A DNA stretch of 64,000 nt from Stenotrophomonas sp. UBA2629 (GTDB lineage: Bacteria > Pseudomonadota > Gammaproteobacteria > Xanthomonadales > Xanthomonadaceae), in NCBI GenBank assembly GCA_002359895.1, contig DEOB01000009.1, positions 5,603 to 69,602 on the forward strand. Direction: 5' to 3'. Positions within the stretch are counted from its first letter, which is position 1; every line of letters starts with the position of its first letter. This document shows positions 1 to 11,224 of this stretch, one piece after another. The notes under the pieces were generated by a model, which made no database searches, was not told where the DNA came from, and worked only from the letters and a program-made list of their open reading frames with translations. Position numbers and translations under genes: made by a program.

Positions 1-905
1 AGCACCACCAGCGCCAGAAACGCACCGGCGCCACGCATGCTGAAGTAGCTGCTCAACGAGGCATTGAGCGTTTCAAAACGCACTTTGCGGGTGGCCGCAA
101 GGCCGCACACCATGGCGGCCGCAATCTGGGTGACGACGAACACCAGCCGCACCCAACGGTCGCTGCTGTCCGGGTCCAGGCCAAGCAGCACCAGCGCGTA
201 ATGGGCCAGCAACGCGCCGGTGGCCACGCCCGCCACCAGTGCCAGAAAGCCCCACAACTCACCGCTAGCCCGGGACACGGGGGCCTTGAAGCGCTCGGGC
301 AGCTGCGGCATCAGCAGCAAAGCCAGCGCGCCCACCGCCACCGACAACCCGGCCATTACCCGGTACACCTGCGGCCAGCTCTGCCACTGCTCAGCCCAGA
401 TCAGCGTGATACCGCCCGACAGCACCATCGCCAGGCGATAGCCCAACACGGTGAACGAGCCCCCCAACCCGCGTTCGGCAGGCTCCAGCAGATCGGTGCG
501 GTAGGCGTCGATCACCACATCCAAGGTTGCCGACAAACACGCCACCAACACCGCCACCGAGGCGAACTGCACCAGGTTCCGTGCCGGCGACAACGAACTC
601 ATCACCCACAACGCGGCCCCCAGCAGGAACAGCAGCAGCACGATCCAGCCCCGCCGACGGCCCAGCACAGGCAGGTCAAAGCGGTCGATCAGCGGCGCCC
701 ACAGGAACTTGAAGGTGTACGGGATGCCGATCAGTGAGAGAAAACCCAGCGTCACCAGATCCAGGCCATCCACGGTCAGCCAGGCCTGCATCGCGCCGCC
801 GGTCAGTGCCAAGGGCAAACCCGACGCAAAACCCAGCAACAGGATGACGAACAGGCGCCGCATGCGTTGCAGCCCGTGCGGAGTGCCCGCGATGGCTGAT
901 GTCAC
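1..905 (-). CDS. ampG: AmpG-like muropeptide MFS permease (3' end outside window)
   Basis: Reading the minus strand from 905 gives a continuous hydrophobic protein of about 300 residues that runs off the window start. It matches the AmpG branch of the major facilitator superfamily, which imports anhydro-muropeptides from the periplasm for cell-wall recycling and beta-lactamase induction. Visible family landmarks are the N-terminal RRLFVILLLGFASGLPLAL stretch, an IDRFDLPVLGRRRGW loop after helix 2, and LDVVIDAYRTDLL in helix 4. I chose GTG at 905 because it overlaps the xthA stop (GTGA), implying translational coupling; ATG at 863 is the alternative. Incomplete at its C-terminus. Confidence 0.88.
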   Translation of the reverse strand, partial: MTSAIAGTPHGLQRMRRLFVILLLGFASGLPLALTGGAMQAWLTVDGLDLVTLGFLSLIGIPYTFKFLWAPLIDRFDLPVLGRRRGWIVLLLFLLGAALWVMSSLSPARNLVQFASVAVLVACLSATLDVVIDAYRTDLLEPAERGLGGSFTVLGYRLAMVLSGGITLIWAEQWQSWPQVYRVMAGLSVAVGALALLLMPQLPERFKAPVSRASGELWGFLALVAGVATGALLAHYALVLLGLDPDSSDRWVRLVFVVTQIAAAMVCGLAATRKVRFETLNASLSSYFSMRGAGAFLALVV

Positions 906-1702
906 AGGTCGTAGTCCACGGTGAACGGGGCGTGGTCGGAGAAGCGCTGCTCGCGGTAGATGGAACAGCCGCGCAGGCGATCACGCAGCCCGGGGGTAAC
1001 GAACTGGTAGTCGATGCGCCAACCCACGTTGTTGGCACGGGCCGCACCGCGGTTGCTCCACCAGGTGTAGTCCTGGCCTTCCGGGTTCAGCGCGCGATAG
1101 GCGTCCACCCAGCCACGGCCGGACGCCGGATCGGCCTGCTCGGCCAGATCGGCACACAGCCCGTTCAGCCAGTCGCGCTCTTCCGGCAGGCAGCCGGAGT
1201 TCTTCTGGTTGGACTTCCAGTTTTTGATGTCCAGCGCGCTGCGGACGATGTTCCAGTCGCCGCACAGCACGTAGTCGCGGCCGCTGGCCAGCCACTCGTC
1301 CAGCAACGGCCGCAGCCACTGCATTACCTCGAATTTGAAGCCCTGCCGCAGCTCGCCCGAGGAGCCGGACGGAATATAGAACGACACCACGCTGAGGTTG
1401 CCGAAGCGCGCCTCGATGTAGCGGCCCTCATCGTCGAACGGTGCCCAGCCCAGCCCGGTGCGCACTTCATCCGGCTCGCGACGGCTCCAGATGGACACGC
1501 CGCTGTAGCCCTTCTTGGTGCTGGCATCACGGTAAAAACAGTGGTGACCGTCGGGGCGGAACAGCGCGTCGGTCAGCTGCGACTCCTGCGCCTTGGTTTC
1601 CTGAATACACAGCACGTCGGCCTGTTGCTGCAGGAACCACTCGCTGAAACCCTTGGTGGTGGCCGAACGGATGCCGTTGGCGTTGAAACTGATAATGCGC
1701 AT
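902..1702 (-). CDS. xthA: Exodeoxyribonuclease III (AP endonuclease)
   Basis: A 266-residue member of the EEP nuclease family that cuts at abasic sites and removes 3' blocking groups in base-excision repair. Metal and catalytic positions are visible: N7/N9 in FNANG, E35 in CIQETKAQE, the GDWNI motif mid-protein, and the terminal SDHAP with D256 and H257. An in-frame ATG at 1768 would add 22 residues unlike the family, so the ATG at 1702 that gives the canonical MRIISFNANGIR start is preferred. It is divergent from pyrE and its stop overlaps the GTG start of the downstream ampG-like gene. Length is normal for the family. Confidence 0.95.
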   Translation of the reverse strand: MRIISFNANGIRSATTKGFSEWFLQQQADVLCIQETKAQESQLTDALFRPDGHHCFYRDASTKKGYSGVSIWSRREPDEVRTGLGWAPFDDEGRYIEARFGNLSVVSFYIPSGSSGELRQGFKFEVMQWLRPLLDEWLASGRDYVLCGDWNIVRSALDIKNWKSNQKNSGCLPEERDWLNGLCADLAEQADPASGRGWVDAYRALNPEGQDYTWWSNRGAARANNVGWRIDYQFVTPGLRDRLRGCSIYREQRFSDHAPFTVDYDL

Positions 1703-1814
1703 GGAAAACCGCTGACAGACCTGTGATCGCCACAGCATACCGCCCCCACCAGCATTCCCCGAAGCCATGCTTTACCCTAGTGGCCTTCATAAGACGACAA
1801 GAAAACGTATTTAC

Positions 1815-2474
1815 ATGAGCGACCACCGTTCCCGCTTTCTGCAGCTGGCGCTGAATGCCGACGCGCTGCGCTTTGGCCAGTTCACCCTCAAGTCCGGCCG
1901 TGTGAGCCCGTACTTCTTCAATGCCGGCCGTTTCGACACCGGCCTGGCGCTGTCCCAGCTGGGCAACTGCTACGCCGATGCCATCGAGTCGGCCGGCATT
2001 GCCTATGACCAGCTGTTTGGCCCGGCCTACAAGGGCATCCCGTTGTCCACCGCCATTGCCTGCGAGTTCTCGCACCGTGGCCGCAACCTGCCGCTCACCT
2101 TCAACCGCAAGGAAGCCAAGGACCATGGCGAAGGCGGCACCCTGATCGGCGCCGACATGGCCGGCAAGCGCATCCTGATCGTTGATGACGTGATCACCGC
2201 CGGCACCGCCATCCGCGAGGCGCTGGAGATCATCCGCGCGGCCAACGGCATCCCCGCCGGCATCGTGGTGGCATTGGACCGCCAGGAAATCACCTCCGAT
2301 CAGGACAGCCGTTCGGCCGCCCAGTCGGTGTCTGCCGAAACCGGCATCCCTGTGATCGCCGTGGCCAACCTGGCCGACCTGCTTGCATTTGCGTCCGGCA
2401 ACCCGGAACTTGTCGGCTATCGGGAACCGTTGCTGGCCTATCGTGCCCGCTACGGGAGCAATCCAACCGGCTGA
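1815..2474 (+). CDS. pyrE: Orotate phosphoribosyltransferase
   Basis: A 219-residue enzyme that joins orotate to PRPP to make OMP in pyrimidine synthesis. The PRPP-binding loop ILIVDDVITAGTAIREA and the substrate region LTFNRKEAKDHGEGG with its catalytic lysines are intact. The open frame reaches back to 1767, but the first 16 codons (MLYPSGLHKTT...) are not family-like; ATG 1815 gives the usual MSDHRSRFL start. It is divergent from xthA, and the two share the roughly 110-bp gap. A small exported-protein gene follows 18 bp downstream and may be cotranscribed. Confidence 0.96.
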   Translation: MSDHRSRFLQLALNADALRFGQFTLKSGRVSPYFFNAGRFDTGLALSQLGNCYADAIESAGIAYDQLFGPAYKGIPLSTAIACEFSHRGRNLPLTFNRKEAKDHGEGGTLIGADMAGKRILIVDDVITAGTAIREALEIIRAANGIPAGIVVALDRQEITSDQDSRSAAQSVSAETGIPVIAVANLADLLAFASGNPELVGYREPLLAYRARYGSNPTG

Positions 2475-2492
2475 CAGCAGGGGGCTGCCAAG

Positions 2493-3191
2493 ATGCCAAT
2501 TTCTTCCAAGATCGGAGTCTGCGCGGGCCTGCTGATGCTGGCCGCGCTGGCATTGCCGGCCAGCGCGCAGACCAAGCCGGAAGCGGCCGCCAAAAAGCTG
2601 TACTGCTGGAACAACGACCGCGGCGAACGTATCTGTTCGGACACCTTGCCGCCGGAAGCGGTGAACAGCGCGCGCGAGGAGTTCAACGCGCGCAGTGGCT
2701 TGCGCAGTGCTGAAGTGGACCGTGCGTTGACCGCCGAGGAACGCGCCGACGCCGCCTTGGCCCAAGCGCAGGCCCAAGTAGACGCTGCCGCATTGGAGAC
2801 CCGCAAGCGTACCGAGCAGGCCATGCTGGCCACCTACGGTAGCGAAGATGCCTTGCGACGCGTGTTCAACGAGCGCACCGCCATCGTCGACAACAACATC
2901 AAGACCGCCAACTACAACGTCACCAGCCTGCGCGAGGCCTTGGCGGCGCAGTTGTTGTCGGCAGGCAACAAGGAACTGGCCGGGCAGAAGGTGAGCGACA
3001 AGCAGGCCGAGGAAATCCGCCAGCGCCACAACGAGCTGTTGGCACAGCTGCGCCTGCAGACGGCTTTCGAGCACCAGCGCCAGACTCTGGAGGTGGAAAT
3101 CGCCGAAACCCTGTCGCGCTATCGCGAGCTGAAGGGGATTGTGCCGACGCAGAGCGCTGCGGTTCCGGCACCGGAAGCGGCAAAGGGCTGA
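2493..3191 (+). CDS. Exported coiled-coil protein, DUF4124-like
   Basis: A 232-residue protein with a Sec signal peptide (lysine, then GLLMLAALALPASAQ, cleavage near residue 25). A short segment with two cysteines follows (LYCWNNDRGERICSDTLPPEA), like the DUF4124 domain common in Xanthomonadaceae exported proteins. The rest is Ala/Gln/Glu/Arg-rich helix, probably coiled coil, covering roughly residues 65-220. It is likely periplasmic; its role is unknown. The gene follows pyrE by 18 bp and ends just before a strong terminator, so it probably closes that operon. Confidence 0.8.
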   Translation: MPISSKIGVCAGLLMLAALALPASAQTKPEAAAKKLYCWNNDRGERICSDTLPPEAVNSAREEFNARSGLRSAEVDRALTAEERADAALAQAQAQVDAAALETRKRTEQAMLATYGSEDALRRVFNERTAIVDNNIKTANYNVTSLREALAAQLLSAGNKELAGQKVSDKQAEEIRQRHNELLAQLRLQTAFEHQRQTLEVEIAETLSRYRELKGIVPTQSAAVPAPEAAKG

Positions 3192-3216
3192 GCGGGCTGG
3201 CAGCGTTGGTTTTTTG

Positions 3217-3244
3217 AAAGCGGCCTTCGGGCCGCTTTTCTTTT
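3217..3244 (+). terminator. Rho-independent terminator after the pyrE operon
   Basis: A perfect 9-bp stem AAAGCGGCC / GGCCGCTTT with a TTCG tetraloop, followed by TCTTTT, about 25 bp after the stop at 3191. Confidence 0.9.
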
Positions 3245-3375
3245 GGGATGGAGAAAGGCTTGGCGAGCGGGAGCGCCTCCCGAGCGACGCTGTGTTTTTT
3301 GAAAGCGCCGGGCATGAGGATTTTTCTGTTCTGTTGGGGGCTTGTTCGTATTGATGGAACCAGATCCAACACCTG

Positions 3376-3646
3376 CCCTCACCCCAACCCCTCTCCCACA
3401 GGTGGGAGAGGGGCTAACGCACTACGAGCCGACGCAATACGAGCCCCTCTCCCGCTTGCGGGAGAGGGCTAATGCACTACGAACTGATGCAATACGAGCC
3501 CCTCTCCCGTGTGCGGGAGAGGGCTAATGCACTACGAACTGATGCAATACGAGCCCCTCTCCCGCATGCGGGAGAGGGCTAACGCGCTACGAGCCGACGC
3601 AATACGAGCCCCTCTCCCGCGTGCGGGAGAGGGGTTGGGGTGAGGG
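3376..3646. repeat. Tandem array of REP-like palindromes, 55-bp period
   Basis: Five copies of a palindrome with arms CCCCTCTCCC and GGGAGAGGG(G) start at 3388, 3444, 3499, 3554 and 3609, so the last four intervals are 56, 55, 55 and 55 bp. Near-identical spacers (CTAATGCACTACGAACTGAT and variants) separate them. The left flank CCCTCACCCCAACCC and right flank GGTTGGGGTGAGGG are inverted complements, so the whole array is one large nested palindrome. The same element type recurs at 19997-20034 and 26962-27165. It resembles extragenic REP clusters; no gene lies in 3245-3992 apart from regulatory signals for kdp. Confidence 0.85.
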
Positions 3647-3818
3647 CTGGCCTTTGGTCGGAAGCCACCCAAGTGCCTGGCTGACTGAACCCTAAGCCGT
3701 TCGGCTGCAACCTCAAACGATGCGCCCTCATGCCGGGTCTTCCGGCGCCATGCGCCATGCGTAAGGCACACCGCAACACCGCCATTGGCTGCACCTTCTC
3801 CACGCGTTGACTCAATTT

Positions 3819-3835
3819 TTTATGGCGTTTTTACG
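3819..3835 (+). promoter_or_regulatory. Candidate KdpE binding site upstream of kdpF
   Basis: TTTATG-GCGTT-TTTACG closely resembles the E. coli KdpE site as I remember it (TTTATA-N5-TTTACA), with the same 5-bp spacing. A TTGACT hexamer lies just upstream at 3807-3812. It sits about 160 bp before kdpF in otherwise non-coding DNA, and this operon encodes its own KdpDE. Functional assignment is inference. Confidence 0.55.
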
Positions 3836-3839
3836 CCAA

Positions 3840-3992
3840 TGCCCGGCCCGAGGCGTCGAACGTTTACGCCCTTCGGGAGGACGATGCCAACCCTGATCGG
3901 GGCGTTCCGGCATGTGCGCATGTCGACGCCCCGCCCGTCCATCAACGTGATGTTCCCGCGCTGCCGGGGCACGTTCTGATACCGAGGTTTGC
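3840..3992 (+). other. Untranslated leader of the kdp operon with stem-loop
   Basis: About 150 bp between the candidate KdpE site and the kdpF start has no ORF of interest. It contains a stem-loop GGGGCGT (3899-3905) / ACGCCCC (3926-3932) whose loop holds a second small palindrome, CATGTGCGCATG. It could be an mRNA leader structure. I do not recognise a known riboswitch class. Confidence 0.35.
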
Positions 3993-4085
3993 ATGCCTGG
4001 CTGGCTTTCCCTGTTGTGCGGCGTCGTGGTGCTGATTGCCGCGGCCTATCTGCTGTACGCGGTTCTGCGTCCCGAGTCTTTCTGA
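3993..4085 (+). CDS. kdpF: KdpF, small subunit of the K+-transporting ATPase
   Basis: A 30-residue single-span membrane peptide, MPGWLSLLCGVVVLIAAAYL followed by LYAVLRPESF. It matches KdpF, which stabilises the KdpABC complex. Such peptides are often missed for their size. It is the first gene of the kdp operon; the stop at 4083-4085 is 10 bp before the kdpA start and the kdpA ribosome-binding site GAGGAG overlaps it. The C-terminal Y-A-V-L-R-P-E-x-F ending is characteristic of the family. Confidence 0.9.
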   Translation: MPGWLSLLCGVVVLIAAAYLLYAVLRPESF

Positions 4086-4095
4086 GGAGCGTGCC

Positions 4096-5810
4096 GTGAC
4101 CGAAACCTTTGTCATCCTGTTGGCCGGCATTGCGCTGGCCTGGCCGTTAGGCCTGTATCTGGCGCGCGTGATGCGCGGTACGCCGATGCGTATCGACGTG
4201 CTGTTCCATTGGATCGAAAAACCGCTGTACCGCGTGCTGGGGGTGGACCCGAAGCATTCGATGTCCTGGCGCGGTTATGTGCTCGCCTTTGTGCTCAGCA
4301 ACCTGGTGTTGGCGGTGCTGACCCAGGCGGTGTTCATGACCCAGGCATGGCTGCCGCTCAACCCGGACAACATCCCCAACCTGCGCTGGGACACCGCGCT
4401 GCATACGATGGTGTCGTTTCTGACCAACACCAACCAGCAGCACTACAGCGGCCAGGCGCAGTTGTCGTATCTGTCGCAGATGACCGGCATCACCGGCCTG
4501 CAGGTGATCACGCCGATGATGGGCTTGGCGCTGGCCGTAGCCACGCTGCGTGCGTTGTTCGCCAAGGCGCCCACCGAGGTCCCGCAGACCACTACGCCGG
4601 TGCGGGTCGGCGTCGGTAATTACTACGCCGACGTGGTGCGGTTGTGTCTGCGTTTTCTGCTGCCGCTGTGCCTGCTGTGGACGTTGCTGCTGACCTGGCA
4701 GGGCGTGCCTTCGACGCTTGCAGCCGGCCCGCAGGCCACGCCGATCGACGCCAGTGCCGGCATGGCCACGCAGAAAATTCCACTGGGCCCGGTGGCGGCG
4801 ATGGTGGCGGCCAAGCAGCTCGGTGCCAATGGCGGCGGTTGGTATGGCCCCAACAGCAGCGTGCCGCTGGAGAATCCAACGCCGCTGTCCAACGCGCTGG
4901 AATTGATCGGCATTGTGCTGATCCCGGTCGCCATCATTTTCATGATCGGCAGTTTTACCGGGCGGCGTAGATTCGGTGCGTTGGTGTTCGGTTGCATGCT
5001 TGGCATGTCGTTGCTGTCCACCTTCGCCAGCCTGTGGTCCGAAGGCCACAGCGCCACGGCCGCCAGCGCGCTGCTGATGGAAGGCAAGGAAACCCGCTTC
5101 GGTGCCGATGGCACCGCGCTGTGGGCCACGCTCACCACGCAGGTGCAGAACGGCTCGGTCAACGGCATGCAAGATTCCATGAGCCCGCTGACCGGCATGG
5201 TGTCGCTGGTGAACATGCTGGTGGGCGCGATATGGGGCGGCATCGGCTGCGGCCTGCAGCAGTTCATCGTCTACGTGTTGATGGCGGTGTTCCTGGCCGG
5301 GTTGATGACCGGGCGCACGCCCGAGTTGTTTGGCCGCAAGCTGGAAACCCCGCAAGTGCGCCTGCTGGCGGTATTGATTCTGCTGCAGCCCATCACCCTG
5401 CTCGGCCTCACTGCATTGACCCTGTCCATGCCCGCGCTGGCCGGCACCTCCAATCCCGGCTTTCATGGCATCAGCCAGGTGTTTTACGAGTTCGTCTCGG
5501 CCTATGCCAACAACGGCTCGGGCTTTGAAGGGCTGGCCGACAACACCGTGTGGTGGAACCTGAGCTGCGCGTTGGTGTTGGTGTTGGGGCGCTTCCCGAT
5601 CCTGATCATCCCGCTGGTCATCGCCGCACAACTGGCGTCAAAACGGCAGGCACCGCAGAGCGCGGGCAGCCTGCAGATCGAAACCCCGACCTTCGCGCTG
5701 ACGCTGGTCTGTGTGGTCGTCGTGCTCACCGTGCTGCAGTTCATGCCGGCCTTGGTGCTCGGCCCGGTGGCCGACCACCTGAGCCTGCCGCTGCAGGGAA
5801 CCCTCTCGCC

Positions 5811-5814
<4 letters not shown>
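4096..5814 (+). CDS. kdpA: KdpA, K+-binding channel-like subunit
   Basis: A 572-residue polytopic protein that forms the K+ selectivity pore of the KdpFABC P-type ATPase. Family stretches seen include LVLAVLTQAVFMTQAWLP, VSFLTNTNQQHYSGQ (first P-loop, TNTNxQHY), GGGWYGPNSSVPLENPTP (GPNS loop), GYEEVSAYANNGSG-type fourth loop (FYEFVSAYANNGSGF), and about ten hydrophobic segments. The frame opens at 4036, but the GTG at 4096 preceded by GAGGAG gives the family start VTETFVILLAG. Its stop overlaps the kdpB ATG (ATGA). Confidence 0.96.
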
Positions 5815-7915
<2,101 letters not shown>

Positions 7916-7919
<4 letters not shown>

Positions 7920-8527
7920 ACCGCTCAATGACACCTTCCACATCCCGTGTACGCAATCCGTTGTGGCGCCCCGCCATCGGCCTGTCGCTGTTTGGCCTGC
8001 TCGGCACCGGCTTGCTCTACGCGCTGGCCGCCACCGGCGTGGCCGGCACGCTGTTCCCCGCACAGGCCGACGGCAGCCTGGTGCGCGATGCCGATGGCAC
8101 GGTGCGCGCTTCACTGCGGGTGGCGCAGCCGTTCAGCGGTGACGGCTACTTCCAGACGCGGCCGTCCGCGGCCGGTTACGACCCCATGGCCGCCGCCGGC
8201 AGCAACCTGGCGCGCAGCAATCCGGCGTTGATCACGCGCGTGGCCGAGGCCACCACTGAAGTCGCCGCACGCGAACAGATCGCCGCATCGCAGGTGCCTG
8301 GCGAGCTGGTCACACAATCAGCCAGTGGCTTGGACCCGGAGCTTTCCCCTGCCGCCGTGCAGGTGCTGGTTGCACGTGTGGCGCGGGCACGCGGTTGGCC
8401 GCAGGCGCGGGTGCAGGCACTGGTGGATGCGCATGTGCAGGGCCGCCAATGGGGCGTGTTCGGGCAGCCGCGCGTGAACGTGATTGCCCTCAACCGTGCG
8501 CTTGATGAGGCCACCCATGCGCCGTGA
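7916..8527 (+). CDS. kdpC: KdpC subunit of the K+-transporting ATPase
   Basis: A 203-residue protein with one N-terminal membrane helix (about residues 20-45). An extracytoplasmic domain carries the family blocks YFQTRPSAAGYDPMAAAGSN, SNPAL, VPGELVTQSASGLDPELSP and GQPRVNVIALNRALDE. KdpC acts as an assembly or affinity factor for KdpB. ATG 7916 overlaps the kdpB stop (ATGA); an internal ATG three codons on is also possible. kdpD follows after 36 bp. Confidence 0.95.
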
Positions 8528-8563
8528 TGCGCCCGCCACCGGCAACAGCGCACAATCGCGGCC

Positions 8564-11224
8564 ATGAACGATTCCCGCAGCCGCCAGGCCGATGCGTTGG
8601 TGGAAGGTCTGCAACGCGATGCCGGCGGCAAGCTGACGGTGTTTCTCGGCGCCGCGCCCGGCGTGGGCAAGACCTTCAGCATGCTCACCCGTGCGCAGGA
8701 ACAACTGCGGCGTGGCGTGGACGTGGCCGTAGGCCTGGTGGAAACGCATGGCCGCAGCGACACCGCCGCGCTGCTGGAAGGCCTGCCCATTCTCGCCCTG
8801 CGTGAGGTGGAGTACCGCGGCCATCGCCTGCAGGAAATGGACCTGGATGCGGTGCTTGCGCGGCATCCGGCGCTGGTGCTGGTGGACGAACTGGCCCACC
8901 GCAACGCACCAGGCAGCCGCCACGAGCGGCGCTGGCAGGACGTGATGGAGCTGCTCGACGCCGGCATCGACGTCTGGACCACCATCAACATCCAGCATCT
9001 GGAAAGCCTCAATGATGTGGTGATGCGCATCACCGGCGTGCGCGTGAGTGAAACCGTGCCCGATGTGGTGTTCGACCGCCTGCACGACATCGTGCTGGTT
9101 GACCTGCCGCCGCGCGAGCTTATCGAGCGGCTGCAACAGGGCAAGGTCTATGTGCCCGAACAGGCGGCACAGGCGCTGGAGGCATTCTTTTCACCGGCCA
9201 ACCTCACCGCGCTGCGCGAGTTGGCCATGCAGGAAGCGGCCGACCGCGTGGACAGCAGCCTGCGCGAAACCCGTGCCGCGCGTGGCGAGGGCAATCTGCC
9301 GCTGAAACGGCGCGTACTGGTGGCCATTGATGGCAGCGGCCAGAGCGAATACCTGGTGCGGGTGGCGCGGCGCATCGCCGAGCGACGCGATGCACCGTGG
9401 ACCGTAGTGACCGTGCAGTACCGTCGCCACGACGCTGCCACACGGCGCGAAATAGACGCCGCGTTCGCGCTGGCGCGCCGCTTGGGCGGTGAAGCCGAAT
9501 TGCTGCACGGCCCTGGCGTGGCCGATGTGTTGCTCGACCATGCCGCGCACAATGCCGTGTCCACCTTGGTGCTGGGCCGCACCCGCGAGCGGCCCTTCGC
9601 GCGCATGCTCAACCAGACGCTGACACAGCAGTTGATCCAACGCGGCGCGCATTACGAAATCACCATCATCAGCACGCCGCAGGCACGCGCGAAGGCACGC
9701 CGAATGGGGCTGTCGGGCGATCCCGAAAACGCAGGCAAGGATGCCGCATTGGCGGTGCTGGCGACCGCCATCGCCTGTCTTGCCGCGTGGCTGGGTGAGC
9801 AATGGATTGGCCTGAGCGACTTGGCGATGGTTTTCATCGTCGCGGTGGTGCTGGTAGCGGCACGTACACGCATGAGCGCGGCGGTAATGGCCGCCACCTT
9901 GTGTTTTCTGGCGTACAACTTTTTCTTCATCGCGCCACGTTTCACTTTCGCCATTGGCGCGCGCCAGGGCGTGATCACCGTGTTTCTGTTCCTTGCGGCG
10001 GCACTGGTCGCCGGTCGCCTGGCCTCGCGCCTGCGCATGCAGGTGGTGGCACTGCGTGCCGCCAACCGCCATGCCAACCTGCGCCAGTCGCTGGCACGGC
10101 AGCTGACCGCCGCCGTCGATAACGCGCAGGTGGCACACGCCGGCCGCGCGGCCTTGGAGCAGGCGCTGGACGTACCGGCGTGGGTGCGGTTGGCGCATGA
10201 CACCAGCACCAGCGGCAGCGCCGCGCCCGGCGATACCGATCTGGCCGCTGCCGACTGGGCGCTGCGCCACGGCCAACCCGCCGGCCGCTTCACCGACACG
10301 CTGGCCGGCGCCGGTTGGTGGTTCTTACCGCTGCTGGATGGCGAAGGCCGCGCCATTGGCGTGGCCGGCCTGAAGTTCCCGCATCCGCATCCACGGCTGA
10401 CGCCGGAACAACGGCAGCTGGCCGAAGCCATGGCCGACGATATCGCCCAAGCCGCGTTACGCACCCGATTGGTCGCCGAATTGGAGACCGCACACCTGCA
10501 CAACGAAACCGAACGCCTGCGCTCTGCCCTGTTGTCATCGGTATCGCACGACCTGCGCTCGCCATTGGCAGCGATGATCGGCTCGGCCGACAGCCTGTCC
10601 GGCTATGCCGATGCGATGAGCGCCAATGACCGCCGCGCCCTGCTCGACACCATCGTGGTTGAAGGTGAGCGTTTGGACCGCTACATCCAGAACCTGCTGG
10701 ACATGACCCGGCTCGGCCACGACGGCCTCAAACTCAGCCGCGACTGGATAGGCGTGGATGAGCTGATCGGCTCAGCCGCGCGGCGCCTGCAGCGCTACCA
10801 GCCCGAGGTTCAACTGCGGCTGGACATTCCGCATGGCCAAGCCCCCATCTGGGTGCACCCGGCCCTGGTGGAACAGGCGGTGTTCAACGTGATGGAGAAC
10901 GCCGCGAAGTTTTCACCACCGGCTGTACCTGTGCAGGTGCGAGCCCGCCAGCACGGTGGCGAGTTGTGCATCGAGGTCATCGACGAAGGCCCAGGCATTC
11001 CCGATGACGAACGTGCACGCATCTTCGACATGTTTTACAGCGTTGAGCGCGGCGATCGCGGCAGGCAGGGCACCGGCCTGGGCCTGACCATCTGCCAAGG
11101 CATGGTCGGTGCGCACGGCGGTCATGTTGAAGCACTGCCGGGCCCCAACGGACGCGGTACGCTGGTGCGCATGACCCTGCCCCTGCTCCAGCCCCACCCG
11201 GAAACCCCACAAGGCGATGACTGA
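8564..11224 (+). CDS. kdpD: KdpD, K+/turgor sensor histidine kinase
   Basis: An 886-residue sensor kinase. The N-terminal KdpD domain has the Walker-type FLGAAPGVGKT (K36) and VDELAHRNAPGSRHERRWQD. A universal-stress-like domain follows (about residues 245-365). Next are four close membrane helices (about 390-500), a GAF-like region, a HisKA box SSVSHDLRSPLAAM with phospho-acceptor H662, and an ATPase domain (FNVMENAAKFSP, DEGPGIPDDER, GTGLGLTI). It phosphorylates KdpE under K+ limitation. The 3' end overlaps kdpE by 8 bp, so the two are translationally coupled. Confidence 0.96.
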   Translation: MNDSRSRQADALVEGLQRDAGGKLTVFLGAAPGVGKTFSMLTRAQEQLRRGVDVAVGLVETHGRSDTAALLEGLPILALREVEYRGHRLQEMDLDAVLARHPALVLVDELAHRNAPGSRHERRWQDVMELLDAGIDVWTTINIQHLESLNDVVMRITGVRVSETVPDVVFDRLHDIVLVDLPPRELIERLQQGKVYVPEQAAQALEAFFSPANLTALRELAMQEAADRVDSSLRETRAARGEGNLPLKRRVLVAIDGSGQSEYLVRVARRIAERRDAPWTVVTVQYRRHDAATRREIDAAFALARRLGGEAELLHGPGVADVLLDHAAHNAVSTLVLGRTRERPFARMLNQTLTQQLIQRGAHYEITIISTPQARAKARRMGLSGDPENAGKDAALAVLATAIACLAAWLGEQWIGLSDLAMVFIVAVVLVAARTRMSAAVMAATLCFLAYNFFFIAPRFTFAIGARQGVITVFLFLAAALVAGRLASRLRMQVVALRAANRHANLRQSLARQLTAAVDNAQVAHAGRAALEQALDVPAWVRLAHDTSTSGSAAPGDTDLAAADWALRHGQPAGRFTDTLAGAGWWFLPLLDGEGRAIGVAGLKFPHPHPRLTPEQRQLAEAMADDIAQAALRTRLVAELETAHLHNETERLRSALLSSVSHDLRSPLAAMIGSADSLSGYADAMSANDRRALLDTIVVEGERLDRYIQNLLDMTRLGHDGLKLSRDWIGVDELIGSAARRLQRYQPEVQLRLDIPHGQAPIWVHPALVEQAVFNVMENAAKFSPPAVPVQVRARQHGGELCIEVIDEGPGIPDDERARIFDMFYSVERGDRGRQGTGLGLTICQGMVGAHGGHVEALPGPNGRGTLVRMTLPLLQPHPETPQGDD

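Noticed and set aside
1527..3074. 515-codon open frame on the minus strand opposite pyrE and the coiled-coil gene
   Set aside because: Shadow of GC-rich coding DNA; no family features, and it overlaps two well-supported genes.
3388..3634. CRISPR array
   Set aside because: Repeats and spacers are equally conserved, the unit is a palindrome, and no cas genes are present; it is a REP-like tandem array.
3840..3992. c-di-AMP (ydaO-type) riboswitch before kdp
   Set aside because: A natural guess for a K+ operon, but I cannot find the conserved motif; only a generic stem-loop is visible.
4147..5631. 494-codon open frame opposite kdpA
   Set aside because: His/Gln-rich translation typical of antisense high-GC shadow frames; kdpA is certain.
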